Assembly (NCBI GenBank): GCA_963976795.1
Contig: CAXBLT010000019.1
Location: forward strand, 1 to 37,123
Direction of reading: 5' to 3'
DNA: 37,123 bases
Source of the DNA: UBA7359 sp963976795
Lineage (GTDB): Bacteria; Pseudomonadota; Gammaproteobacteria; Eutrophobiales; Eutrophobiaceae
Position 1 is the stretch's first letter. Every line of letters starts with the position of its first letter. The notes under the pieces are model-generated. The model searched no databases. It saw only the letters and a list, made by a program, of their open reading frames with translations, and was not told the origin of the DNA. The position numbers were made by a program, and so were the translations under genes. Below, in pieces: positions 16,001 to 24,538 of the stretch.

Positions 16001-17983
16001 ATGATGAATAATATGGAACAAATATACCTTGCTATTGTACTGGCCCCATTAACCGGCTCATTGATTGCTGGTCTGTTTGGTAAGTTTATTGGAAGGAGCG
16101 GTGCGCATTGGGTAACTATAATTGGTGTTGCCACATCCAGCATTCTTTCCATGGTAGCTTATAAATATCATATGTTTGATGGCGGTGAAATTTATAATCA
16201 AACTTTATATACCTGGCTGAGTAGTGGTGGCATAGATTTCAAGATTGGGTTTCTAATTGACCCACTCTCGGTCACCATGATGGTCGTTGTTACTTTTGTT
16301 TCATGGATGATTCATATCTACACCATAGGCTACATGCATGATGACCCGGGTTATCAGCGTTTCTTTAGTTACATCTCCTTATTTACTTTTGCCATGCTGA
16401 TGCTAGTTATGTCGAATAACTTCCTGCAATTATTCTTTGGTTGGGAAGCAGTTGGCCTGGTTTCTTATTTATTGATTGGTTTTTGGTATAAAAAAGAAAC
16501 CGCGATTTTTGCAAACATGAAAGCATTTTTAGTAAACCGGGTAGGTGACTTTGGTTTCCTATTAGGTATCGCTGCAATACTCATGACCTTTAATTCACTT
16601 GATTATGCCGAAATCTTTAGCAATGTAGGTCAGTATGCGGATGCAACGATAACGATATGGGGTGATGAGTCCTGGTCGTTAATGACCGTGATCTGTATTT
16701 GTTTATTCATTGGTGCAATGGGTAAATCTGCACAAGTCCCTCTACATGTTTGGTTGCCTGACTCTATGGAAGGTCCAACACCCATCTCGGCATTGATACA
16801 CGCTGCAACGATGGTGACTGCCGGTATCTTTATGGTATCTAGAATGTCGCCATTGTTTGAATTATCAGAAACGGCACTGAGTTTTATATTGGTGATCGGT
16901 TCCATTACCGCTTTATTCATGGGTCTATTGGGGTTAGTGCAAAACGATATTAAACGTGTGGTAGCTTACTCGACACTATCTCAGTTAGGTTATATGACTG
17001 TTGCACTTGGTGCTTCGGCCTATGCAGCAGCCATGTTTCATTTAGTAACACATGCCTTTTTCAAAGCATTACTATTCCTTGGTGCTGGTGCGGTGATTAT
17101 TGTCATGCATCATGAGCAAGATATGAGGAAGATGGGCGGCTTATATAAAGTAATGCCGATCACCTGGATTACTTGTTTATTTGGGACACTTGCATTGATT
17201 GGTTTTCCTGGTACTTCGGGCTTCTTTTCTAAAGATGCTATCATTGAGGCTGTACACCATTCTAATATAGCAGGGTCTGGTTTCGCTTACTTCTCTGTCA
17301 TGGCAGGTGTGTTTATTACGGCCTTGTACAGTTTCCGTTTATTTTTCATGACCTTTCATGGAAAACAAAGAATGGATATGGAAACCTGGAAACATCTACA
17401 CGAAGCACCGGCTGTTGTGACTGTGCCATTAATCGTTCTGGCTATCCCTTCATTAATATTAGGCGCCTTTTTGATTGGGCCAATGTTATTCGGAGAATAT
17501 TTTGGCGACGCAATTTATGTTTCGAGTAGCGGTGGACATGATGTGCTCGCTCAGATGGGAGAAGGTTATCATGGCATTACTGGCTTTTTATGGCACTCCA
17601 TTCAACATCCACTAGTCCTTATCTTGATGTCTTCAGGTATTTTTGTTGCCTGGTTGTGTTATATCAAGTGCCCTGATTTTCCTGGAAAACTCGTTAGTAA
17701 AATTGGACCTATACATAAATTATTAGTTAATAAATATGGATTTGATGATTTTAATCAACTCATATTTGCAAAAGGCTCAACAGGTATTGGCCAATTACTA
17801 TGGCGGATAGGGGACATTAATATTATTGATGGTTTTTTCGTCAATGGTACAGCGAAAGGTGTACGTGTTTTCTCAAGTATTGTTCGTCATGTACAGTCTG
17901 GCTACCTTTATCATTATGCCTTTTCCATTATCATCGGCTTACTCGTGTTACTTGCTGTGTTTGTACATGGTGTTCTGGATTGA
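16001..17983 (+). CDS. nuoL: NADH-quinone oxidoreductase subunit L
   Basis: A 660-aa antiporter-like proton-pumping subunit at the far end of the membrane arm. It carries FFGWEAVGLVSYLLIGFWY with the key Glu, the discontinuous-helix region PLHVWLPDSMEGPTPISALIHAATMVTAG with conserved Lys/His neighbours, and a C-terminal extension that would form the lateral helix (residues 520-660). AGGA lies upstream of the ATG at 16001; an alternative ATG one codon in is equally usable. The spacing to nuoK is 3 bp. Confidence 0.96.
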   Translation: MMNNMEQIYLAIVLAPLTGSLIAGLFGKFIGRSGAHWVTIIGVATSSILSMVAYKYHMFDGGEIYNQTLYTWLSSGGIDFKIGFLIDPLSVTMMVVVTFVSWMIHIYTIGYMHDDPGYQRFFSYISLFTFAMLMLVMSNNFLQLFFGWEAVGLVSYLLIGFWYKKETAIFANMKAFLVNRVGDFGFLLGIAAILMTFNSLDYAEIFSNVGQYADATITIWGDESWSLMTVICICLFIGAMGKSAQVPLHVWLPDSMEGPTPISALIHAATMVTAGIFMVSRMSPLFELSETALSFILVIGSITALFMGLLGLVQNDIKRVVAYSTLSQLGYMTVALGASAYAAAMFHLVTHAFFKALLFLGAGAVIIVMHHEQDMRKMGGLYKVMPITWITCLFGTLALIGFPGTSGFFSKDAIIEAVHHSNIAGSGFAYFSVMAGVFITALYSFRLFFMTFHGKQRMDMETWKHLHEAPAVVTVPLIVLAIPSLILGAFLIGPMLFGEYFGDAIYVSSSGGHDVLAQMGEGYHGITGFLWHSIQHPLVLILMSSGIFVAWLCYIKCPDFPGKLVSKIGPIHKLLVNKYGFDDFNQLIFAKGSTGIGQLLWRIGDINIIDGFFVNGTAKGVRVFSSIVRHVQSGYLYHYAFSIIIGLLVLLAVFVHGVLD

Positions 17984-18037
17984 ACTAAAAAAGCATGAAT
18001 AAAAAATAGAAGAACTAAAGAAAAATAAATTTAAACA

Positions 18038-19558
18038 ATGACATTAAATAGTTTACCCATACTAAGCATTCTTATCTGGACTCCGGTTATCGGTGGTATC
18101 TGGGCATTGATTGCGGGCGATAGGCAGGAGCAAACAGTCAAGTATTTTTCTTTGGCTGTTTCCGTTCTTACCTTTATATTTTCTGTCATTCTGTATTGCC
18201 AGTTTGATCCGACCTATGCCGGGATGCAGTTTATTGAAGAAACTGACTGGATAGCGGCCTTTGATATTAAATATCACTTAGGTGTTGATGGGATTGCCCT
18301 GCCATTAATATTGTTGACCAGCTTTACGACGATTCTGGTTATTTTGGCAGCCTGGGAAGTGATTGAAAAACACATCTCCTATTATATGTGCGCATTCCTG
18401 ATATTGACTGGCTTAATGAATGGTGTCTTTGTCGCACTAGATGCCATTTTGTTTTATGTTTTCTGGGAAGCAATGTTAATACCGATGTTCCTGATTATTG
18501 GTATTTGGGGTGGGCCGAACAGGGTCTATGCAACGATCAAGTTTTTCCTTTATACCTTCCTCGGTTCGGTATTTATGTTAGTTGCTTTTCTCTATCTATA
18601 TTCTCAAGCAAATAGTTTTAATATCGAAGCCTTACATGATGTGCCACTAACGTTAACGGCACAGAAGTTTATTTTCGTGGCATTCTTTTTAGCCTTCGCA
18701 GTAAAGATTCCAATGTGGCCAGTTCATACATGGTTACCAGATGCGCACGTAGAAGCACCAACTGGCGGTTCTGTTATTTTAGCAGCGATTATGTTGAAGA
18801 TGGGTGGTTACGGTTTTCTGCGATTTAGTTTGCCTATCACTCCGGATGCAAGCTTATTCTTTGATGATGTAATGATTGTGCTTTCACTCATAGCCATAGT
18901 CTATATCGGTTTTGTTGCACTGGTTCAGGAAGACATGAAAAAGCTGATTGCTTATTCATCTATATCACATATGGGTTTTGTGACACTCGGATTTTTTATC
19001 CCCTTCAGTATTGTTGCCGCTACCGGGTCATCATCAGGTGCGATCATGGGCATGGAAGGCGCAATGATGCAGATGATCTCTCATGGTTTTATCTCGGCGG
19101 CCATGTTTTTGTGTGTCGGTGTTATGTATGACCGCATGCATAGTCGTATGATTAAAGATTACGGCGGCGTGGTGAATAGTATGCCGTACTTTGCTGCCTT
19201 TATGATGTTGTTCGCGATGGCTAATGCTGGCTTGCCAGGCACCTCGGGTTTTGTAGGCGAGTTTCTGGTTATCCTGAGTAGCTTCAAAGCAAGTTTTTGG
19301 ATCGCATTTACGGCAGCAATAACATTAATCTTAGGTGCGGCTTATACTTTATGGATGTATAAAAGAGTTGTCTTTGGTGAAGTTACCAAGGAGTCTGTTG
19401 CAGAATTAAAAGATATCAACGGGCGGGAAGCTTTAATTCTTTTTCTATTGGCCGTTGTTGTTTTAACATTTGGTATTTGGCCAGCACCGATATTTGAAAT
19501 CATGCATGTGTCAGTTGAACAGCTCATCGAGCATGTATTACAACCAAAGATTTTATAG
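18038..19558 (+). CDS. nuoM: NADH-quinone oxidoreductase subunit M
   Basis: A 506-aa antiporter-like proton-pumping subunit. Signatures are YVFWEAMLIPMFLIIGIWGG, with the essential Glu, and KIPMWPVHTWLPDAHVEAPTGGSVILA, which spans the broken helix. It follows nuoL after a 54-bp AT-rich gap with no hairpin, so it stays in the operon. The length matches the family. Confidence 0.96.
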   Translation: MTLNSLPILSILIWTPVIGGIWALIAGDRQEQTVKYFSLAVSVLTFIFSVILYCQFDPTYAGMQFIEETDWIAAFDIKYHLGVDGIALPLILLTSFTTILVILAAWEVIEKHISYYMCAFLILTGLMNGVFVALDAILFYVFWEAMLIPMFLIIGIWGGPNRVYATIKFFLYTFLGSVFMLVAFLYLYSQANSFNIEALHDVPLTLTAQKFIFVAFFLAFAVKIPMWPVHTWLPDAHVEAPTGGSVILAAIMLKMGGYGFLRFSLPITPDASLFFDDVMIVLSLIAIVYIGFVALVQEDMKKLIAYSSISHMGFVTLGFFIPFSIVAATGSSSGAIMGMEGAMMQMISHGFISAAMFLCVGVMYDRMHSRMIKDYGGVVNSMPYFAAFMMLFAMANAGLPGTSGFVGEFLVILSSFKASFWIAFTAAITLILGAAYTLWMYKRVVFGEVTKESVAELKDINGREALILFLLAVVVLTFGIWPAPIFEIMHVSVEQLIEHVLQPKIL

Positions 19559-19568
19559 ATGGTGAATT

Positions 19569-20999
19569 ATGAATGCTGACTTAATCATTGTATTACCAGA
19601 AATAACACTCCTGGCGTTGGCGTGTCTGGTATTGATAGTGGACGCATTTAACAAAGATCCATTACATTTGTTGACGTATTGGACTACTCAAGCAAGCTTG
19701 CTGGTCGTTCTAGCGTTAGTATTATATTATTTTCCGGATAATGCACAGATAGGCTTTCATGGCAGTTTTGTCAGTGACTCCATGAGTGCGATCCTTAAAG
19801 CATTTATGTGTGGCATCACCTATGTAGTATTTCTTTATTCGTATGAATATCTAAAAGAACACAAATCTCTGAAAGGTGAGTATTTCGTACTTGGCTTGTT
19901 CGCAGTACTCGGCATGATGATTATGGCATCAGCCTATAGCTTGTTATCTGTTTACCTAGGACTTGAACTGTTATCGCTTTCTCTCTACGCCATGGTTGCC
20001 ATGCAACGTGATTCAAAAACTGCTCCAGAAGCGGCGATGAAATACTTTGTCCTGGGTGCAATCGCGTCGGGTATGTTGCTCTATGGTATTTCAATGATCT
20101 ATGGGTTAACCGGCTCTCTGGATTTACTTAGCATCGCTGAAAGAATCAATGTTGATGATGCAAATCATATGTATCTGGTTTACGGCATGATATTTTTGAT
20201 CATAGGAATTGCATTCAAATTGGGTGCAGCACCGTTTCATATGTGGGTACCAGACGTTTATCAGGGGGCTCCTATATCAGTAACCTTGTTTATTAGTACA
20301 GCACCTAAATTGGCTGCATTTGCTATGGCGATGCGAGTACTGGTTGATGGTTTAATGCCTTTAGTTAGCGATTGGCAATCAATCCTGATGATTCTGGCAG
20401 TATTGTCAATGGCCACTGGAAACATCATTGCTATCGCACAAACCAATATGAAACGCATGTTGGCTTATTCAACAATTGCTCATGTTGGCTTCTTGTTTCT
20501 GGGTTTGATCGCTGGAACAACGTCGGGTTTCTCTGGCTCAATGTTTTATATCATTAGTTATGCATTAATGAGTATGGCTGCATTTGGTATGATTATCTTG
20601 CTTGGACGAAATGGTTTCGAAGCAGATATGCTTGATGATTTTAAAGGTTTGTCAGAAAGATCTCCCTGGTTTGCCTTTGTTATGCTCTGCATCATGTTTT
20701 CTATGGCTGGTGTTCCGCCGTTTCTGGGTTTTTGGTCAAAATGGTTTGTGTTAAAAGAACTCGTTGCATCAGGCTTTGTTGAACTGGCAGCTATCGCCGT
20801 TTTATTCTCGATAATCGGTGCTTATTATTATCTTCGAATCATTAAACTAATGTATTTTGACAAACCAGATTCAATGACGGCGATTAAGTCATCAAAACAA
20901 ATGCGGTTTGTATTGAGTGTGAACGGGGTATTGATTTTGGGACTGGGGCTTGCGCCTAATATGCTAATGAGCTTGTGTTTAGTGGCATTAGCTGGATAG
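19569..20999 (+). CDS. nuoN: NADH-quinone oxidoreductase subunit N
   Basis: A 476-aa antiporter-like subunit and the last gene of the nuo operon. Visible motifs are GLELLSLSLYAMVA with the key Glu, and FKLGAAPFHMWVPDVYQGAPISVTLF over the broken helix. It starts 10 bp after nuoM. No clear intrinsic terminator follows; only a weak degenerate palindrome near 21008 is seen. Confidence 0.96.
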   Translation: MNADLIIVLPEITLLALACLVLIVDAFNKDPLHLLTYWTTQASLLVVLALVLYYFPDNAQIGFHGSFVSDSMSAILKAFMCGITYVVFLYSYEYLKEHKSLKGEYFVLGLFAVLGMMIMASAYSLLSVYLGLELLSLSLYAMVAMQRDSKTAPEAAMKYFVLGAIASGMLLYGISMIYGLTGSLDLLSIAERINVDDANHMYLVYGMIFLIIGIAFKLGAAPFHMWVPDVYQGAPISVTLFISTAPKLAAFAMAMRVLVDGLMPLVSDWQSILMILAVLSMATGNIIAIAQTNMKRMLAYSTIAHVGFLFLGLIAGTTSGFSGSMFYIISYALMSMAAFGMIILLGRNGFEADMLDDFKGLSERSPWFAFVMLCIMFSMAGVPPFLGFWSKWFVLKELVASGFVELAAIAVLFSIIGAYYYLRIIKLMYFDKPDSMTAIKSSKQMRFVLSVNGVLILGLGLAPNMLMSLCLVALAG

Positions 21000-21292
21000 T
21001 TTCTTTTGCGTCATTCCTGTGCGACACCGGGGTAAAGTTTCATAACAAAGAGGATGCCCAAGAAATTCTCATCTTATTCCAGTCAAAAATATCTCCGAGG
21101 TAATGCTTTATATACCCCTTCAAATTAGCCAGCCTGTTTTCAGAATTGAACTGCTTCGACAACTATCCACATTTACCATATGAGTTCAGTGAAGATGCTA
21201 ATATATCGTTATCAACTTATAGTGGCATGTTGAAATGGATAATGAAATAAGCAAACTGAGCCATAATACTTAAATAGGTTTCGGAGTATGTC
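21000..21292. other. Intergenic region after nuoN
   Basis: 293 bp with no recognisable gene or RNA. At 21008-21033 the sequence GCGTCATTCCTGTG...CACCGGGG looks like a decayed relative of the GTCATTCCCGYG...GGGA(A/G)T palindromes found at the right end of the window. It could also slow or end nuo transcription, but no T-tract follows. Confidence 0.4.
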
Positions 21293-21730
21293 TTGTCAAA
21301 ATCAAACATAAGCCCTCATTCACAAAGTTATAGAATCATCTTATGGATAACCGCGTTTATGATCATAAGCTTCGGCATTTATCTCTCATTGATTCAATTC
21401 ATGAACAACGAATGGCTTAGCAGGGCAGGGTGCATGGTCGTCATGTTGGGAATATGGTCAGGTGTAGGAGGGATTTTTCAGGAACGCCTTCTCGTTAGCC
21501 GTACAAAATGGCGTCGAAGGAATGCGATAACAGCGGCTAAAGCACGCTTGAGAGAAAAAAGAGAAGATGATGAACAGAGCGAAAAAGAACTAAGAGAGAT
21601 AAATGATGCCTTTGACAATCAAATAGAGGAGGCAACACAAAACCTTAGAATGTCGATAGGCATTCTCGAAGTGTCGCTACTTTTGACTGGAACTTTTCTC
21701 TGGGGTTTTGGCGATCTTCTCGTGAGGTAA
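21293..21730 (+). CDS. Three-helix inner-membrane protein of unknown function
   Basis: A 145-aa protein I do not recognise. Hydrophobic helices are at about residues 14-35, 45-62 and 122-143. Between helices 2 and 3 lies a strongly charged, helix-forming stretch (70-118: WRRRN, then REKREDDEQSEKELREI), probably a cytoplasmic coiled coil. The start is a TTG at 21293: a CGGAG site lies 6 nt upstream, whereas the nearby ATG at 21288 opens a frame that stops after seven codons. It is transcribed towards the minus-strand haemoglobin gene, 36 bp away. No partner suggests a role. Confidence 0.65.
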   Translation: MSKSNISPHSQSYRIILWITAFMIISFGIYLSLIQFMNNEWLSRAGCMVVMLGIWSGVGGIFQERLLVSRTKWRRRNAITAAKARLREKREDDEQSEKELREINDAFDNQIEEATQNLRMSIGILEVSLLLTGTFLWGFGDLLVR

Positions 21731-21766
21731 TGAATTGAGGCAGCCCACGGTTTTCAAATGCTACTG

Positions 21767-22183
21767 TTATTGTTTACTGCGTGACTGTATGACTTCGGCG
21801 GGTATGCTGAGCTGAGTTATTAGATAGTCTTTAAAGTCTGCTGCGTAAGCTTGTTCATCGATACTTTCTTTCATGCAGCTTAGCCATTGGTCACGTTCAT
21901 CTGTACTAATGGCTAAATGTTGGTGTACAGCAGGGATACTGATAGGGCCGTATTTTTCTTGATATCGTTTAGGGCCACCCAACCAACCACATAGAAATCT
22001 TGCAAGTTTGTCTATTGATGTTGCTATATCATCAGGATGCATATTATAAATTGTGCTGAACCTTGCATCGTTGCCCATGCGTTCATAGAATTTATTCACT
22101 AGCTGTTTAATGCCTGCTTCACCCCCTGCTGCCTGAAAAGAGCTATCCCCTGTGCCATAGCTGATACTGTATTCTTTAATCAT
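21767..22183 (-). CDS. Group II truncated haemoglobin
   Basis: A 138-aa globin of the short 2-on-2 type (trHbO/YjbI-like). Group II features are AGGEAGIKQLVNKFYERM with Tyr33 at the B10 position, HPDD, the FLCGWLGGPKRYQEKYG block, a heme-ligand His (87 or 89 in VHQHLAI), and ERDQWLSCM with Trp100 at G8, which is diagnostic for group II. Such globins bind O2 or NO, and roles in oxygen delivery, NO detoxification or redox sensing have been proposed. It is the last gene of the sco1-pcuAC-psd operon, starting 2 bp after psd. Confidence 0.92.
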   Translation of the reverse strand: MIKEYSISYGTGDSSFQAAGGEAGIKQLVNKFYERMGNDARFSTIYNMHPDDIATSIDKLARFLCGWLGGPKRYQEKYGPISIPAVHQHLAISTDERDQWLSCMKESIDEQAYAADFKDYLITQLSIPAEVIQSRSKQ

Positions 22184-22185
22184 TT

Positions 22186-23070
22186 TCAGTTACCAGCTTT
22201 TCCTATTTCTTGTCCGACTTCTATAGCATCATTGGCACTATACTTTGCTAACCAATTTAAACTTTCTTTTTCAAATACAAGTATGACTGTTGACCCCATA
22301 TTGAAGTGACCGAATTCCTGTCCTTGCTCAAGGATCACAGGGTTATCTTTGTATTCTCTACTAATTATTTGGTGTGTATAAGGCGGTGTTATCTGTCCTA
22401 ACCATACGGTTTCCATGCTGCCGACGAAGATAGCGCCGACCATGATTTGAGCCATCAGACCAAAGTCTGTTTCAAATAGACTTATAAATCGTTCGTTGCG
22501 CGCAAAAAGATTGTCTACCTTTCTGACAGTAGCGTTATTCACAGCAAACAAATCACCCGGGACATAGATTGATTTTATCAATTTGCCTCTCACTGGCATG
22601 TGTATACGGTGATAGTCTCTGGGTGATAGATATAGAGTTGTAAACAAGCCGCCCTTTAGTCTGGCGATTGACTCTGTATCATTGGCCAAGAGAGTATCAA
22701 GGCTGTAGTTTTTGCCCTTGGCTTGTATTATGTTGTTGTTTTCCAGTTTTCCAATTTGACTAATGGCACCATCTACGGGACTAAGGATACTGCTTTTATT
22801 CAAGTTCCAGCTTCTTGCGGATTGTTTAAGATGGCGTGTGAAGAAATCATTAAATGAAATATAGTCATCTGCAGATGTTCTTTCTGCTTGATTAAGCTCA
22901 ACATTGTATAGATTGACAACTTGATTGATTAACAAGTTTTTCCAGGGTTTAAATTGAATTCTTGTTAGCCAATACATTAACCTTGATAAACTATGTTGTG
23001 GAATAAGGTATTGAGGCCAGACCTTGATATAGTCCATAAAGCTTGAACCAGTTGTTGGTGTTTCAGACAT
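22186..23070 (-). CDS. psd: Phosphatidylserine decarboxylase proenzyme
   Basis: A 294-aa enzyme that makes phosphatidylethanolamine from phosphatidylserine at the inner membrane. The proenzyme cleaves itself at the Gly259-Ser260 bond (FNMGSTVILVF), turning Ser260 into the pyruvoyl group. The other parts of the catalytic triad are visible: Asp100 (LSPVDGAI) and His in YHRIHMP (154/157). The length matches the E. coli-type enzyme. It sits between pcuAC (2 bp upstream) and the haemoglobin gene (2 bp downstream), an unusual setting, since psd commonly neighbours rsgA or pssA. Confidence 0.95.
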   Translation of the reverse strand: MSETPTTGSSFMDYIKVWPQYLIPQHSLSRLMYWLTRIQFKPWKNLLINQVVNLYNVELNQAERTSADDYISFNDFFTRHLKQSARSWNLNKSSILSPVDGAISQIGKLENNNIIQAKGKNYSLDTLLANDTESIARLKGGLFTTLYLSPRDYHRIHMPVRGKLIKSIYVPGDLFAVNNATVRKVDNLFARNERFISLFETDFGLMAQIMVGAIFVGSMETVWLGQITPPYTHQIISREYKDNPVILEQGQEFGHFNMGSTVILVFEKESLNWLAKYSANDAIEVGQEIGKAGN

Positions 23071-23072
23071 AT

Positions 23073-23549
23073 TTAATGATGATGGTGCTGTGAATGATCT
23101 TCACTACTTCGACGTTCTACTTTTGCTTCTACAGTTTGACTGTGACCACCAGAGAATGAGAACACCAGTAACGCTGTATCGCCGACGCGTAATGGCTTTT
23201 CTGGATCAAATAACATCAGGTGTAAATCACCGGGTGATAGCTTGATAGTATTTTTTGCGGGGATTGCTAGTGATTCCTGTTTTTCCATCGAAACCATGTC
23301 ATCGTTTAACACGCTACGATGGATTTCGATTTTAGAAAAGTCTGAGCTAGTAACGTTTAGCAGTATTATTGGTTTATCTGACGCATTGTGAATGTTTGCA
23401 TATCCTGCAAGCGTAGACACCGTTGGCGGTGCTTCACTAATCCATGCCCCTGAAATATCAACAGTCATACTTTCATTGGCAAAGGTTGAATTGAAAAAAA
23501 TCTGCTGGAAGAGAAATGTAGTCAGTAGAAATAAATTAGCTTTGTTCAT
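23073..23549 (-). CDS. PCu(A)C-family periplasmic copper chaperone
   Basis: A 158-aa protein with an N-terminal signal peptide (residues 1-24, ending TFA). The copper(I) motif H-X10-M-X21-H-X-M is perfect: His77, Met88, His110, Met112. A His-rich C-terminus (HSQHHHH) may bind further metal. PCu(A)C proteins deliver copper to the CuA site of cytochrome oxidase in the periplasm, often with Sco1. Its start overlaps the end of the upstream sco gene by 14 bp, so the two are made together. Confidence 0.93.
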   Translation of the reverse strand: MNKANLFLLTTFLFQQIFFNSTFANESMTVDISGAWISEAPPTVSTLAGYANIHNASDKPIILLNVTSSDFSKIEIHRSVLNDDMVSMEKQESLAIPAKNTIKLSPGDLHLMLFDPEKPLRVGDTALLVFSFSGGHSQTVEAKVERRSSEDHSQHHHH

Positions 23550-24189
23550 TTATGAAATTTTTTATATTAGTAAATTGTTGAATGATCTTATCTTTCTCGT
23601 GAGGAGGAGATAGTTTACCCACCAAGCGTCCAAAGGGGTCGATTAAAAATATTGAAGCCGAATGATCCACCAGATAGCCTTCGGTTTGATCTTCATTATT
23701 AAGATAATAAGCCACACCTATTTGACCAGTCAGGCTCTTTATCATTTCATCACTGCCACCAAGACCAATGAAATCGGGATGAAAGTAATTGACGTATTGG
23801 GATAGTTTTTCTGTTGTATCACGTTCCGGATCGACCGAGGCAAATATGACTTGTAGATCACTATTGTCAGCGGCAAGCTCTTTATAGGCATCTGCCATTA
23901 TCGCCATGGTTACTGGGCAAACATCCGGACAATGACTATAGCCGAAAAAGATGAAAGACCATTTCCCACGCATTTGCTCTAAACCAAAAATTTTTCCATC
24001 GTGATCAAGAACAGAGAACTCATTTATTTGTTTTGGGTTTGGCCAAAATAAGCCCTCTATATTAGGAGTTTCTAGTTGAGACTGTTGAGCTTGTTTTAGT
24101 GAGATATAAAACCCGGCGCTGATTGCGAATATGGCGAGAATAGCCATTGCCGGGATTAAAAACTTACTATTGCTTAGATTTTTTAACAT
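23536..24189 (-). CDS. Sco1/SenC/PrrC-family copper chaperone
   Basis: A 217-aa membrane-anchored thioredoxin-fold protein. One N-terminal helix (residues 10-31) anchors it, leaving the domain in the periplasm. Copper ligands are Cys87 and Cys91 (SHCPDVCPVT) and His176 (LVDHSASIFLIDP). Sco proteins reduce or metallate the CuA centre of cytochrome oxidase. It is the first gene of the operon sco-pcuAC-psd-trHb, whose promoter must lie in 24190-24538, shared divergently with nhaD. Confidence 0.94.
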   Translation of the reverse strand: MLKNLSNSKFLIPAMAILAIFAISAGFYISLKQAQQSQLETPNIEGLFWPNPKQINEFSVLDHDGKIFGLEQMRGKWSFIFFGYSHCPDVCPVTMAIMADAYKELAADNSDLQVIFASVDPERDTTEKLSQYVNYFHPDFIGLGGSDEMIKSLTGQIGVAYYLNNEDQTEGYLVDHSASIFLIDPFGRLVGKLSPPHEKDKIIQQFTNIKNFINEQS

Positions 24190-24370
24190 TGCGGCATTAT
24201 ACCTGAACTAGGCCGATGATTTGCGTGCTTAAATGATCACTTTAGATGTGAATTACTCGGAATATTTTAAAGAAAATGGAAAAGACCCCGTTATATTCAC
24301 TATGAACTCATGGTGGTTAAGCTAGAAGATGTCAATTTACGAATGATCGACTCATTTTACGTTTAAATTT

Positions 24371-24387
24371 TGACCACATAATGGTCA
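24371..24387. repeat. Inverted repeat TGACCA-N5-TGGTCA
   Basis: Perfect 6-bp arms (24371-24376 and 24382-24387) around CATAA, about 150 bp upstream of nhaD. The shape suits a dimeric DNA-binding regulator; which one is unknown. Confidence 0.35.
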
Positions 24388-24421
24388 TGATCCGTTCAAT
24401 TTTAAAATTTGTGAATATACT

Positions 24422-24444
24422 GCTAAATCAATGATATATTTAGC
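24422..24444. repeat. Inverted repeat GCTAAAT-N9-ATTTAGC
   Basis: Perfect 7-bp arms (24422-24428 and 24438-24444) with a 9-bp centre, about 95 bp upstream of nhaD. It may be an operator or a leader hairpin, depending on where transcription starts. Confidence 0.35.
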
Positions 24445-24538
24445 TATTGTGTTTAATAAATAGCGGTAAATGTGGCAGTATTAGTATTCTGAAGTAGCCC
24501 AGATGATTTATGGGCACCCATAATTAAGAGGTGAGGCA

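Larger units (their letters stand above)
24190..24538. promoter_or_regulatory. Divergent control region between sco and nhaD
   Basis: 349 bp, strongly AT-rich, with no gene or RNA recognised. It must carry promoters for both directions. Two perfect inverted repeats lie in the nhaD half, listed separately. nhaD has a good Shine-Dalgarno (GAGGTGAGG, about 24528-24536). Confidence 0.5.
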
